Source: VMDJ01 sp038146785 (GTDB taxonomy: Bacteria > Pseudomonadota > Gammaproteobacteria > Chromatiales > Chromatiaceae). Taken from it: a stretch of 64,000 bases of DNA. This document shows positions 1 to 8,194 of the stretch, one piece after another. Position numbers and translations under genes: made by a program. The DNA lies in contig JAYQSI010000017.1 of the NCBI GenBank assembly GCA_038146785.1, forward strand, positions 248,001-312,000, written 5' to 3'. The notes beneath the pieces are model-generated. The model worked only from the letters and a program-made list of their open reading frames with translations, made no database searches and was not told the DNA's origin. Within the stretch, counting starts at the first letter, position 1. Every line of letters begins with the position of its first letter.

Positions 1-900
1 AGCAGGATCAGTTGGCATCGTACGAAGCTGTTTCTCAACTTCATCCGGCTGAGCATTCAACGGAATCGTGTTGTTATACGACTTCGACATTTTTTGACCA
101 TCAAGACCTGGCATCTTTGATGCCTTGGTCAGCAGTGGCTGCGGCTCAGGCAACACAACTTTACCGCCGCCCTCGATGTAACCAAACAAACGGTCACGAT
201 CTGATACGCCAATATTTTGTTGTGATTCGAGAAGCGCACGCGCATTCGCAAGCGCTTCGTCATCGCCCTGCTCTTGGTAAGCCTTTTTGTAAGAATTAAA
301 CAGCTTGGCTGCCTTCTTACCCATCTTCTTGACCGCCTCTTCTGCCTTCTCTTCAAAGCCAGGTTCGCGACCATAGATATGATTGAATCGACGAGCTACT
401 TCACGGGTTAGCTCAACGTGAACAACTTGATCCTCACCCACTGGCACCATGCCGGCGCGATAAACCAAGATGTCTGCCGCTTGCAGCAAGGGGTAACCCA
501 AGAATCCGTAGGTAGAGAGATCTTTCTCGCGTAATTTTTCTTGCTGATCTTTATAGGTTGGTACTCGCTCCAACCAGCTCAACGGCGTAATCATCGACAG
601 CAACAAATGGAGTTCTGCATGCTCAGGGACACGGGACTGCACAAAGATCGTCGACTCACCTGGGTTAACCCCCGCAGCCAACCAATCGATAACCATGTCC
701 CAAGTCGATTGAGGAATATTACTCGGGTCGTCGTAGTTGGTGGTCAGGGCATGCCAATCGGCAACAAAAAACAGACACTGGTACTCATGCTGCAGTTCAA
801 CCCAATTTTTCAACACGCCATGGTAATGACCCAAGTGCAGACGACCGGTCGGTCGCATACCTGACAAAACTCGCGCGTGCTGCGCCGCTACAACGCTCAA
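1..900 (-). CDS. trpS: Tryptophanyl-tRNA synthetase, 3' end cut by window
   Basis: Charges tRNA-Trp with tryptophan in the cytoplasm. The translated 300 codons begin SVVAAQHARVLSGMRPTG and show the class I signatures: HLGH (the HIGH motif, near residue 22) and KMSKS near residue 280, with the bacterial TrpS motif GEDQ between them. The likely start is TTG at 898-900, preceded by AGGAG about seven bases upstream; no ATG lies earlier in this frame. It follows the site-2 protease gene by nine bases, so it is probably the distal gene of the rnm-yciO-protease-trpS transcript. The C-terminus lies off the window. Confidence 0.93.
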   Translation of the reverse strand, partial: MSVVAAQHARVLSGMRPTGRLHLGHYHGVLKNWVELQHEYQCLFFVADWHALTTNYDDPSNIPQSTWDMVIDWLAAGVNPGESTIFVQSRVPEHAELHLLLSMITPLSWLERVPTYKDQQEKLREKDLSTYGFLGYPLLQAADILVYRAGMVPVGEDQVVHVELTREVARRFNHIYGREPGFEEKAEEAVKKMGKKAAKLFNSYKKAYQEQGDDEALANARALLESQQNIGVSDRDRLFGYIEGGGKVVLPEPQPLLTKASKMPGLDGQKMSKSYNNTIPLNAQPDEVEKQLRTMPTDPA

Positions 901-909
901 AGGAGACTC

Positions 910-1587
910 CTAAGGTAATAAAACAGGCAGTATACCGAAGACAAGCTCGGTACCTGGCAATAGATTGATGCCGCCAAAGATAACCGGCGTGAGCACCTGG
1001 CCCAACACGCCCGCCACCAGCAAACCGACAATAATGAAAAAGCCAAATGGCTCGATTCGGGCATACAGACGAGCGATCGCTTGCGGCAAAATACCGGCCA
1101 AAACGCGACCGCCATCCAAAGGCAGAATTGGCAATAAATTCAATGCCATAAGAATCAAATTGATGAAAACACCTGCAACCGCCATCGCGGCAAGCGGCAG
1201 CACCATCCACTCTGGCATCGCAGGCATCTCAGTCGCTAACAGTGCCAAGCTCCACAAAATAGCCATCAGCAGGTTCGCACCAGGCCCTGCTAACGCCACC
1301 CAGACCATATCGCGTCTCGGATTACGTAAATGCGCCATATTGACGGGCACAGGCTTTGCCCAGCCAAACAAGAAGCCCGTAAAAGCCATCATCAGCATGG
1401 GCAGCAAAATGGTGCCAAACCAGTCGATGTGACGAATTGGATTCAGCGTAATCCGACCAAGTCGACGAGCGGTGCTATCGCCAAGTTTATCGGCAACCCA
1501 ACCGTGTGCTGCCTCGTGCAAGGTCACTGCAAAAATCAGTGGCAACACAATCGCCGCCATTTTTTGAACGAGCGTAAAACCTTCCAT
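910..1587 (-). CDS. Site-2 protease family (M50) membrane metalloprotease
   Basis: Small intramembrane zinc protease of 225 residues. The active-site HEAAH motif (H24, E25, H28) lies in the first membrane segment, and the third zinc ligand is D158 in the NLLPILPLDGG motif of a later one. About five hydrophobic segments are visible and there is no PDZ domain, which separates it from RseP. It belongs to the short M50B group found beside trpS and scpA in many gammaproteobacteria; its substrate is unknown. Its ATG overlaps the yciO stop codon (TAATG), indicating translational coupling. Confidence 0.85.
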   Translation of the reverse strand: MEGFTLVQKMAAIVLPLIFAVTLHEAAHGWVADKLGDSTARRLGRITLNPIRHIDWFGTILLPMLMMAFTGFLFGWAKPVPVNMAHLRNPRRDMVWVALAGPGANLLMAILWSLALLATEMPAMPEWMVLPLAAMAVAGVFINLILMALNLLPILPLDGGRVLAGILPQAIARLYARIEPFGFFIIVGLLVAGVLGQVLTPVIFGGINLLPGTELVFGILPVLLP

Positions 1588-2213
1588 TAGGTTTTCTCAA
1601 ACAGGGATACATCACCCTTACCTTCACGAACAATTTCAGGCTCATCATCTTCAAGTGAAATCACCGAAGTGGCTTCATAACCACAATAGCCTCCATCGAT
1701 GATGCAATCGACGGCATGTCCAATGGTGTCACGCATGTCATACGGATCCATCATCGGCGCTTCGTCACCCGGCAAGATCAAGGTGGTACTCATCAATGGC
1801 TCACCTAATTCTTCACACAGCGCTAGTGCAATTTTGTTATCTGGAATACGTATACCTATGGTCTTACGTTTGGCATGCATCAAACGCTTTGGGACCAGCT
1901 TTGTTGCAGTCAAAATAAAGGTGTAAGGACCTGGGGTTAAATTCTTAATCCAACGATGCGCCTGATTACCCAATTTGGTGTAAGCCGATAACTCACTCAG
2001 GCTTCGACCCACCAAGGTGAAATTATGGCGGTCATCTACGCGACGGATTTCTCGCAAACGATCCATCGCATGCTTATCACCAATGTGGCAACCCAATGCA
2101 TAACTGGAATCGGTTGGATAGATAATCACACCGCCCTGACGAACAATATCGACAGCTTGCTTAATGAGTCGGGGTTGCGGGTTATCGGGATGAATCTGGA
2201 AGAACTGCGACAT
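1587..2213 (-). CDS. yciO: YciO, Sua5/YrdC-family protein
   Basis: 208 residues, matching E. coli YciO in length. The YrdC-type double-stranded-RNA/nucleotide-binding fold is recognisable from PTDSSYALGC near residue 34, KNLTPGPYTFIL near 90 and GIRIPDN near 121. The family includes the L-threonylcarbamoyladenylate synthases of tRNA t6A synthesis; YciO paralogues are related to TsaC but their role is less certain, so a direct role in t6A should not be assumed. It lies six bases downstream of the PHP-domain gene and overlaps the protease gene by one base. Confidence 0.85.
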   Translation of the reverse strand: MSQFFQIHPDNPQPRLIKQAVDIVRQGGVIIYPTDSSYALGCHIGDKHAMDRLREIRRVDDRHNFTLVGRSLSELSAYTKLGNQAHRWIKNLTPGPYTFILTATKLVPKRLMHAKRKTIGIRIPDNKIALALCEELGEPLMSTTLILPGDEAPMMDPYDMRDTIGHAVDCIIDGGYCGYEATSVISLEDDEPEIVREGKGDVSLFEKT

Positions 2214-2219
2214 AAACCA

Positions 2220-3059
2220 TCAATGCCAATCATGCCAAACTGGCTTTAAGCCCTGCGGAATAGGCGCTAACTGGCCAAGATTCACCCAAGGGTTTTCTGG
2301 ACCATGAAAATCGGAACCCGCAGACGCCAATAAATCAAAATCACGCGCGTGCTGCGCCATGGTGTTCACATCATCTTTGCTATGACTGCCTGAGCACACC
2401 TCAAAACCTTCACCACCAAGTTCTTTAAAGTCCGCAATCAATTGGCGGAGCTTAGTGCGCGTCATGTCATAACGTGCCGGATGCGCAATGATGGCTCGGC
2501 CACCCGCTTCTCGAATCCACTTCACCACATCGCTAAGCTCAGCCCAAGCCCCTGGCACAAAACCCGGCTTACCGCCGACTAAAAACTTCTTAAAAACAGC
2601 ACCAACGGTATCAGCGTGACCTGCTGCGACCAAAGCACGTGCGAAATGCACTCGCCCGATCAAGCGACCGTTTGAATAAGCCTTCGCTTTTTCGTACATG
2701 TCTGGATAACCGGCCTTTTCTAATCGACGACCAATCTCTTCAGCACGCCACTGACGAAAATCCATGAGTTTTTTGATGCCCGCTTGCATCGGCTCGCTAT
2801 GCTCATCAATACCCAAGCCGACAATGTGTACCGTGCGATTGTTCCAGGTCACTGAAAGCTCAATCCCCGGGATAAATTCCATGCCTAACTGAGTAGCCGC
2901 ATCACGCGCTTCGGCGATACCGGCTGTCGTATCGTGGTCCGTCAGCGCCATCACATTCACACCTGCGGCATGCGCATGCTGCATCAGCTCCGCAGGCGAT
3001 AAAGTGCCATCTGAAGCAGTCGAATGTGCATGAAGATCGTAGATAATGGACATAGCCAA
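2220..3059 (-). CDS. rnm: PHP-domain 5'-3' exoribonuclease (RNase AM / YciV)
   Basis: About 279 residues, similar to E. coli Rnm (YciV), which trims the 5' end of 23S and other rRNAs and can hydrolyse 3',5'-bisphosphonucleotides. The polymerase-and-histidinol-phosphatase fold is shown by DLHAHSTASDGTL at the N-terminus, ALTDHDT near residue 40, AHPARYD in the second half and SGSDFH-type ligands (AGSDFHGP) near the end, which together make the metal site. Two starts are possible: TTG at 3059 with AGGT about nine bases upstream, or ATG at 3053. It heads the minus-strand operon and is divergent from yciB. Confidence 0.85.
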   Translation of the reverse strand: MAMSIIYDLHAHSTASDGTLSPAELMQHAHAAGVNVMALTDHDTTAGIAEARDAATQLGMEFIPGIELSVTWNNRTVHIVGLGIDEHSEPMQAGIKKLMDFRQWRAEEIGRRLEKAGYPDMYEKAKAYSNGRLIGRVHFARALVAAGHADTVGAVFKKFLVGGKPGFVPGAWAELSDVVKWIREAGGRAIIAHPARYDMTRTKLRQLIADFKELGGEGFEVCSGSHSKDDVNTMAQHARDFDLLASAGSDFHGPENPWVNLGQLAPIPQGLKPVWHDWH

Positions 3060-3133
3060 ATTCTACCTGAGAGCGACGCCCAAAGCTCGGTAAAGTCGCA
3101 GCAAAAACCTTGGTTTCATGCGACCATTAGGGC

Positions 3134-3673
3134 ATGAAAATGCTTACTGATTTGTTGCCTGTTATCGCCTTTGTGGTGATTTATCAGCTGTACGACATCT
3201 ATATCGCCACAGCAGCACTGATGGTGCTACTGATCGCTCAAATTGCCTTCTTCAAGCTCACCGGCAAACCCGTGGAAAAAATGCACTGGATTACCCTCTG
3301 GCTTGTTCTGTTCTTTGGCACTTTGACCCTAGTTTTACATGACCCTGTTTTCATCATGTGGAAACCAACAGTCATCAACTGGGCCTTTGCAGCGGCACTG
3401 TTAGTGAGTCATTGGTTTATGAAACGTGGCTTAATCGCTCGCATGCTCGATGCCGTTGCCAGCTTTCCTGATCTAATTATCCAGCGCCTCACATACGCAT
3501 GGACTTTCTTCCTCATCGGTTTAGGCGCTTTAAATCTGTATGTTGCCTTTAATTTTGATGAGGCAACCTGGGTTAACTTCAAACTTTTTGGCCTAATGGG
3601 CTTAACGCTAGTCTTTGCTCTTGGGCAAGGCCTTTACTTAGCGCGCCACATGCCAGAAAACCAACAATCTTAA
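3134..3673 (+). CDS. yciB: Intracellular septation protein A family (YciB/IspZ)
   Basis: Inner-membrane protein of 179 residues, the same length as E. coli YciB, with five hydrophobic segments and the family's MHWITLWLVLFFGTLTL stretch near residue 50. YciB takes part in envelope and septum integrity and interacts with cell-elongation and division proteins. It is the first gene of a short plus-strand group with yciI and a peptidyl-prolyl isomerase. The 74-base gap to rnm must hold both divergent promoters, but no clear boxes were identified. Confidence 0.88.
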   Translation: MKMLTDLLPVIAFVVIYQLYDIYIATAALMVLLIAQIAFFKLTGKPVEKMHWITLWLVLFFGTLTLVLHDPVFIMWKPTVINWAFAAALLVSHWFMKRGLIARMLDAVASFPDLIIQRLTYAWTFFLIGLGALNLYVAFNFDEATWVNFKLFGLMGLTLVFALGQGLYLARHMPENQQS

Positions 3674-3688
3674 ATGTAAGGATCACTC

Positions 3689-3988
3689 ATGTTATTTGCC
3701 ATTGTTAGCCAAGACGTTGAAAACAGCCTGCCACTGCGCAAACAAGCACGCCCAGCTCACATCGCGCGTCTAGAAGCACTCAAAGAAGAAGGACGCCTTG
3801 TACTTGCCGGCCCAAATCCAGCCATTGAAAGTGACGATCCAGGTGAAGCAGGCTTTACCGGCAGCGTTGTTATCGCTGAATTTAACTCGCTAGCCGATGC
3901 GCAAAGCTGGGCTGACACTGATCCTTATGTTGATGCTGGTGTTTACGCGAGTGTTAGCGTTAAACCTTTCAAGAAGGTACTTCCATGA
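3689..3988 (+). CDS. yciI: YciI family protein
   Basis: 99-residue single-domain protein of the YciI/DGPF ferredoxin-like fold. It has the family pattern LRKQARPAHIARLEAL with a conserved histidine, then EGRLVLAGPNPA and SWADTDPYVDAGVY. YciI proteins are small dimeric enzymes or dehalogenase-like proteins of largely unsettled function. The start has AAGGAT upstream. The stop overlaps the ATG of the next gene by four bases (ATGA), so the two are translationally coupled. Confidence 0.88.
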   Translation: MLFAIVSQDVENSLPLRKQARPAHIARLEALKEEGRLVLAGPNPAIESDDPGEAGFTGSVVIAEFNSLADAQSWADTDPYVDAGVYASVSVKPFKKVLP

Positions 3989-4767
3989 AGCTGCGCACCC
4001 TATTCGCCGCCATTTTGCTAAGCAGCTCTGCCTTAGCTGAAGAACCCAAAGTTATTGTTGAGGTTGATAACTTTAATCTCAACACCATGCACTTCGCTTA
4101 CTTTGCCGCCAAACAAACACCCGATGGCGAACCTTCGGCAGAACAACAAATCAAACTGCTTAACGAGTTAGTTAATACGTTCATTTTATCTAACTCAGCA
4201 GAGGGCCAAGCATTAGCTCAGCAACCTGATCTTGCTGCAGCGATTGATGTCTCGCGTGCTCGCTTAATTACCCAAGCGTTAATTGAAAACACGCTAGAGA
4301 ACTCACCTGTCACCGATGATGAGATCAAAGCGATTTACGATGAACAATACGCTGGCAAAACCAAACAAGAATTCAAAGCTCGTCACATCTTGGTAAAAAC
4401 TGAAGATGAAGCTAAAGCCTTAATCAAACAACTTGATGGTGGTGCTGACTTTGCTCAACTCGCAAAGGAGCATTCCACCGGACCAAGCAGTAGCGCCGGC
4501 GGCGACTTAGGTTGGTTTGAAAAAGATATGATGGTGAAGCCATTTGCCGATGCGGTTGCCTCAATGTCAAACGGCACTCACTCAAGTTCACCTGTGAATA
4601 CACAATTCGGCTGGCACATCATTTTGCGTGAAGATGCAAAAGACTTAGGGGCTGTGGAATTAGCGCAGGTCAAAGATGACATCATCAGCTCACTTCGTAC
4701 ACAAAAGCTAAGAGCACTGATTAATAAACTACGTGAAAACGCGAAGGTCGAAGTTAAACAGCCTTAA
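3985..4767 (+). CDS. Periplasmic PpiC-type peptidyl-prolyl isomerase
   Basis: 260 residues with a Sec signal peptide (MKLRTLFAAILLSSSALA, cleavage after ALA). A SurA-like N-terminal helical segment follows, then one parvulin domain at about residues 128-222, recognised by ARHILVKTEDEA, GADFAQLAKEHSTGPSS, GGDLGWFEKDMM and NTQFGWHIILRED. It probably speeds prolyl isomerisation during folding of exported proteins. It is the last gene of the yciB-yciI group and ends at a strong hairpin terminator. It is neither SurA nor PpiD by length or architecture, so no symbol is given. Confidence 0.87.
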   Translation: MKLRTLFAAILLSSSALAEEPKVIVEVDNFNLNTMHFAYFAAKQTPDGEPSAEQQIKLLNELVNTFILSNSAEGQALAQQPDLAAAIDVSRARLITQALIENTLENSPVTDDEIKAIYDEQYAGKTKQEFKARHILVKTEDEAKALIKQLDGGADFAQLAKEHSTGPSSSAGGDLGWFEKDMMVKPFADAVASMSNGTHSSSPVNTQFGWHIILREDAKDLGAVELAQVKDDIISSLRTQKLRALINKLRENAKVEVKQP

Positions 4768-4770
4768 AAC

Positions 4771-4797
4771 AAAAAGCCCGGGGAACCGGGCTTTTTT
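4771..4797. terminator. Rho-independent terminator, probably bidirectional
   Basis: Stem GCCCGG (4776-4781), loop GGAA, stem CCGGGC (4786-4791), flanked by A5 on one side and T6 on the other. It lies between the convergent PpiC-type gene and the small gene at 4799 and can serve both. Confidence 0.9.
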
Positions 4798-4798
4798 A

Positions 4799-5089
4799 TC
4801 ATTCTTCGTTTTGTTTGTTCTTTTTCTTTATCGAACTGATTGAAACGACCTCTGCTGACGGCTTCTCATCAGTGAAGTACGGCTTCTCCATAGCGATACC
4901 CGCATCTTCAGCAAGTTCACGCTCACGCACAGAGATCAAACCCAACACATTACGAACATCTTCAATGGTTGTATCTTTAAGAGGATGTTTCATCGCGCGA
5001 CTAGGCGGCGTTGTATCTTTGATAATTTGCGCCAAAACTTTGCGCATGATCATCAGGATTTCACGTTCTTTTTTACTGCCGTCGCTCAT
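4799..5089 (-). CDS. Small conserved hypothetical protein
   Basis: 96 residues, soluble, with no signal peptide or membrane segment. The sequence shows EREILMIMRKVLAQI, then DTTPPSRAMKHPL and a central IRERELA-like helix, and ends in a lysine-rich tail. Proteins of this type recur in gammaproteobacteria, but I cannot assign a function. The ATG at 5089 is preferred over an upstream TTG at 5101 because GGA lies seven bases before it. It sits between rpoS and the convergent isomerase gene and shares their terminator. Confidence 0.7.
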   Translation of the reverse strand: MSDGSKKEREILMIMRKVLAQIIKDTTPPSRAMKHPLKDTTIEDVRNVLGLISVRERELAEDAGIAMEKPYFTDEKPSAEVVSISSIKKKNKQNEE

Positions 5090-5164
5090 GAATATGTCCA
5101 ATTTGGAAGTTTAAGCGGGCATCATAGACGAAAAACCCATCGACTTACCATTCCGAGGACACGG

Positions 5165-6130
5165 TTACCCGAGGACGTTTTCGCTCGTATAACCGTCGTT
5201 TTCGAGAATATGACGTAAGCGTTTCAGGGCATCCATTTGGATCTGACGAACGCGCTCACGCGTCACACCCAGCTCACCAGCCACCTGCTCTAACGTCGCA
5301 TTATCAAAACCATGTAGACCAAAGCGCCGCTCAATTACCGAGCGCTGTTTATCATTCAGCTGGTTCAGCCATTCGTCTAAATGACCATTCACCGCATCGC
5401 TTTGCAGAAGCTCTGAGGGGTCATCAACATTTTCATCCGCCACCATGTCGACTAAGGGGCGATCACTGTCTTTACCGTAAGCCACATCCATCGATGGCGT
5501 GCGCTCATTGAGACCCATCAGTCGTTTCACATCTTGAACATCAACATTTAGCGCTTCTGCCACCTCTTCTGCAGAAGGCTCATGGTCCAAAGATTGCGCA
5601 AGTTCTCGTGACTTACGTAGGTAGGCATTGATCTCTTTAACCACATGAATCGGCAAACGAATGGTGCGCGTTTGATTCATGATGCCGCGCTCGATGGTTT
5701 GACGTATCCACCAAGTCGCATAGGTTGAAAAACGAAAGCCGCGCTCAGGATCAAATTTTTCAACCGCGCGAATCAAGCCAAGGTTACCTTCCTCAACCAA
5801 ATCAAGCAGTGCTAAACCTCGATTCAAGTAACGACGCGAAATCTTCACCACAAGGCGTAAGTTACACACGATCATCTTACGTCGCGCAGACTCATCACCT
5901 TTTTGCGCAAGGCGCGCATATTTCACTTCTTCTTCAGCAGTAAGTAAGGGAGAAGCGCCAATCTCGCTGAGGTATAAACTGGTTGCATCTAGCTCGCGCT
6001 CGATACTCGCCTCAAGACGGCCAGTTAATGATTCTTCATCATCATTACTATCATCAGACGCCTCATCAACGACATCCTCAACCAAGGTGTCATCGAGTTC
6101 CTCATCGGTGGCATCGGATTGTTCGCTCAT
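5165..6130 (-). CDS. rpoS: RNA polymerase sigma factor RpoS
   Basis: Stationary-phase and general stress sigma factor, 321 residues. An acidic N-terminus (about 1-45) is followed by sigma region 1.2, region 2 with NLRLVVKISRRYLNRG and FSTYATWWIRQTIERG (about 90-165), region 3, and region 4 with the helix-turn-helix VTRERVRQIQ near residue 290. The length and the place directly behind nlpD identify RpoS rather than RpoD or RpoH. The gap to nlpD is 29 bases; in relatives the main rpoS promoter lies inside nlpD, which is likely here too but not directly visible. Confidence 0.95.
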   Translation of the reverse strand: MSEQSDATDEELDDTLVEDVVDEASDDSNDDEESLTGRLEASIERELDATSLYLSEIGASPLLTAEEEVKYARLAQKGDESARRKMIVCNLRLVVKISRRYLNRGLALLDLVEEGNLGLIRAVEKFDPERGFRFSTYATWWIRQTIERGIMNQTRTIRLPIHVVKEINAYLRKSRELAQSLDHEPSAEEVAEALNVDVQDVKRLMGLNERTPSMDVAYGKDSDRPLVDMVADENVDDPSELLQSDAVNGHLDEWLNQLNDKQRSVIERRFGLHGFDNATLEQVAGELGVTRERVRQIQMDALKRLRHILENDGYTSENVLG

Positions 6131-6159
6131 TCAAACCCCATCCGCTGCACGCAGTCTGA

Positions 6160-6951
6160 TTAACGTGGCAGCAATTTCATCGGATCAACAGGTCTGCCGT
6201 TGCGCCGAATCTCAAAATGTAATCCCGCTTGAGCATCATTGATCCGCCCCATTTGCGCGATTGTTTGTCCTTTGGTGATCGCTTGCCCTTGTTCGACAAG
6301 CAGTGCCTTGTTGTGCCCGTAAGCACTCAAGTAGTTCTCGTTATGTTTAATGATGATAAGCCTGCCATAGCCCACCAGTCCACTGCCCGCGTATACAACA
6401 CGACCAGCTTCAGTTGCCACAATATCAGAGCCTTCTTTGCCACTGATCTTGAGACCTTTTCGTTGCGGATCACGCGCATTGAAAGTACTGATTACACGCC
6501 CTTTACTAGGCCACAACCATCGGGGATTACCCACAGAAACCTTATCAAGCTCAACCGGTTTACGTGGCTTTGGCTTCACGCGAGTTGGTGTTGAAGATCG
6601 TGTATTACTCGAACGCTGAATCGCTTGTGTTTTAGCGACTTTCTTTGGCGGTGTTAGACGCAGCTCCTGACCCGAATAAATCACATAAGGTGAATCGATC
6701 TCATTCCAATCCGCGAGCTCTTTGAAATCGGTATTTGTGCGCCATGAAATGGCATACAAGGTGTCGCCACGCTGTACTTGATAGGTATCGCTGTTGGGCA
6801 TCACATTGGCAGTCTCATAAGCCTTAGGTGAAGGCTCACCAATACGCTTACCGCCAGATCGCGTTTCGAGAGGCGCCTGCCAGCTAGAGGTACAGCTACT
6901 CAGCAGAACCGCCAAAATCACAATGATGTTTTTGAGTGCCAAGCCTCGCAA
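6160..6951 (-). CDS. nlpD: NlpD-type lipoprotein, LysM plus degenerate LytM
   Basis: Outer-membrane lipoprotein of 263 residues. The signal peptide ends in the lipobox LLSSC. A LysM domain (YQVQRGDTLYAISW...) spans about 57-101, followed by a proline/lysine linker and an M23/LytM domain at about 145-260. Two zinc ligands of active M23 enzymes are missing (SGKEGSD and HFEIRRNG where HxH would be), which is the hallmark of NlpD/EnvC-type amidase activators that control AmiC-class cell-separation amidases. Start is TTG with AGG six bases upstream. It lies seven bases downstream of yqaA. Confidence 0.9.
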   Translation of the reverse strand: MRGLALKNIIVILAVLLSSCTSSWQAPLETRSGGKRIGEPSPKAYETANVMPNSDTYQVQRGDTLYAISWRTNTDFKELADWNEIDSPYVIYSGQELRLTPPKKVAKTQAIQRSSNTRSSTPTRVKPKPRKPVELDKVSVGNPRWLWPSKGRVISTFNARDPQRKGLKISGKEGSDIVATEAGRVVYAGSGLVGYGRLIIIKHNENYLSAYGHNKALLVEQGQAITKGQTIAQMGRINDAQAGLHFEIRRNGRPVDPMKLLPR

Positions 6952-6958
6952 ACCAAAC

Positions 6959-7540
6959 CTATCCTCTTAAATAAACAATCGCCGCTATCACGAGAACCAC
7001 AACAGCCCAACCTAAGCCATCAACCCAGCGATTAAGTTTCTCTTCCATGGCAGGACCACCCCATGCCATCAAGAGTGCGACCAGATAAAAACGCGCGCCC
7101 CGCCCAATCACAGATGCGATCACAAAAGGCAAAAAAGCCATACCAACAACACCGGCAGTGATGGTGAAAATCTTATAGGGAATAGGCGAAAAACCTGCAA
7201 TCAAGATTGCCCACACACCATAGTCAGCAAACCACTGAGTAGCTGACTCGTAAGCTGCAGAATAACGTGCTGACTCGGCAATCATTGGTTGAATCATATC
7301 GAAGGCGAACACACCAATCAGGTAGCCCGCCATACCGCCAAGCACTGAAGTGATGGTGGTTAGCGTTGCAAACCAAATCGCTGACGTTGGTTTTGCCATA
7401 CTCATTGGCGCCAACATCACATCGGGCGGAATAGGAAAGAAGGAAGATTCAGCGAAACTTAAGCCGCCCAAAAACCATGGCGCCTTGTCATGTCGCGACC
7501 ACTGCATCACACGTCGATATAAAGGTGAAAATAAACGCAT
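6959..7540 (-). CDS. yqaA: YqaA-type DedA/VTT membrane protein
   Basis: 193-residue inner-membrane protein with about five hydrophobic segments and the VTT/DedA-like features FAESSFFPIPPDV near residue 30 and AGFSPIPYKIFTITAG near residue 115. The DedA superfamily includes undecaprenyl-phosphate and lipid translocases; YqaA itself has no firm biochemical role. It stands between pcm and nlpD, a position seen in many Pseudomonas-like bacteria. Its ATG overlaps by one base the stop of the reconstructed pcm reading frame, which supports the view that pcm continues past its early stop. Confidence 0.85.
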   Translation of the reverse strand: MRLFSPLYRRVMQWSRHDKAPWFLGGLSFAESSFFPIPPDVMLAPMSMAKPTSAIWFATLTTITSVLGGMAGYLIGVFAFDMIQPMIAESARYSAAYESATQWFADYGVWAILIAGFSPIPYKIFTITAGVVGMAFLPFVIASVIGRGARFYLVALLMAWGGPAMEEKLNRWVDGLGWAVVVLVIAAIVYLRG

Positions 7541-8194
7541 TACTTCACCCCATCCAATAAGGGTACAAAACTTGCCGCTTCCAGCATCTCAATGTCATGA
7601 CTATCTTCAGTCTTTGTGACTCGAACCAAGGCTTGTTTATCTTTATCACCCACAGGCAAGCACCATACGACCACCGACGCGTAATTGCTGCACAAGCGCT
7701 AACGGCACACCCAAAGGCGCTGCTGTGACAATAATGCCATCGAATGGCGCATATTGTGGCCAACCTAAGCCACCATCGGTATGGCGTGTACGGATATTAA
7801 TCAAACGCAATTGATGAAAGCGTGAGCGTGCTTGAGATAACAAGCTTTCAATTCGCTCAGTGGTATAAACGCGACGCACGAGCGGCGATAAAATCGCTGT
7901 CTGATAGCCTGAACCGGTACCCACTTCGAGGACATTTTCCAAAGGTCCGTGTTCTAAAAGCGCTTCGGTCATTCTCGCAACAATGTATGGCTGAGAAATG
8001 GTTTGGCTTTTACCGATTGGAAGCGCCGTATCTTCATAGGCTCGGCTCGATAAAGCTTCATCAATAAACAGATGTCGTGGCGTATTGAGGATCTGTGATA
8101 ACACTTTTTCATCACGCACACCTTGCGCTCGAATACGCTCTATCAAGCGTTCGCGCGTGCGCTGAGATGTCATACCGATACCCGAATGACTCAT
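7540..8194 (-). CDS. pcm: Protein-L-isoaspartate O-methyltransferase, frame interrupted (+1)
   Basis: Repairs isoaspartyl residues in damaged proteins using S-adenosylmethionine. The zero frame gives the SAM site VLEVGTGSGYQTA and ends RMVLACG then TGA at 7646-7648. Skipping one base after the CTT at 7658-7660 gives RMVLPVGDKDKQALVRV and a further 36 or so residues ending EAASFVPLLDGVK, which restores the family's PVG motif and a normal length of 217 residues. The restored stop overlaps yqaA by one base, as expected of an intact operon. The start ATG overlaps the surE stop (ATGA). I treat it as one gene with a frame change, either real or a sequence error. Confidence 0.85.
7646..7663 (-). other. 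Frame-change site in pcm (+1 after CTT)
   Basis: Zero-frame codons are GTG CTT GCC TGT GGG TGA. Omitting one base gives GTG CTT CCT GTG GGT GAT, encoding the consensus VLPVGD. One extra base is present in the TT/G region; there is no long homopolymer. Confidence 0.75.

Noticed and set aside
797..1432. Overlapping open frames of 137 and 155 codons around the site-2 protease gene
   Set aside because: They lie antisense to, or in another frame of, trpS and the protease, show no family motifs and have no start signals.
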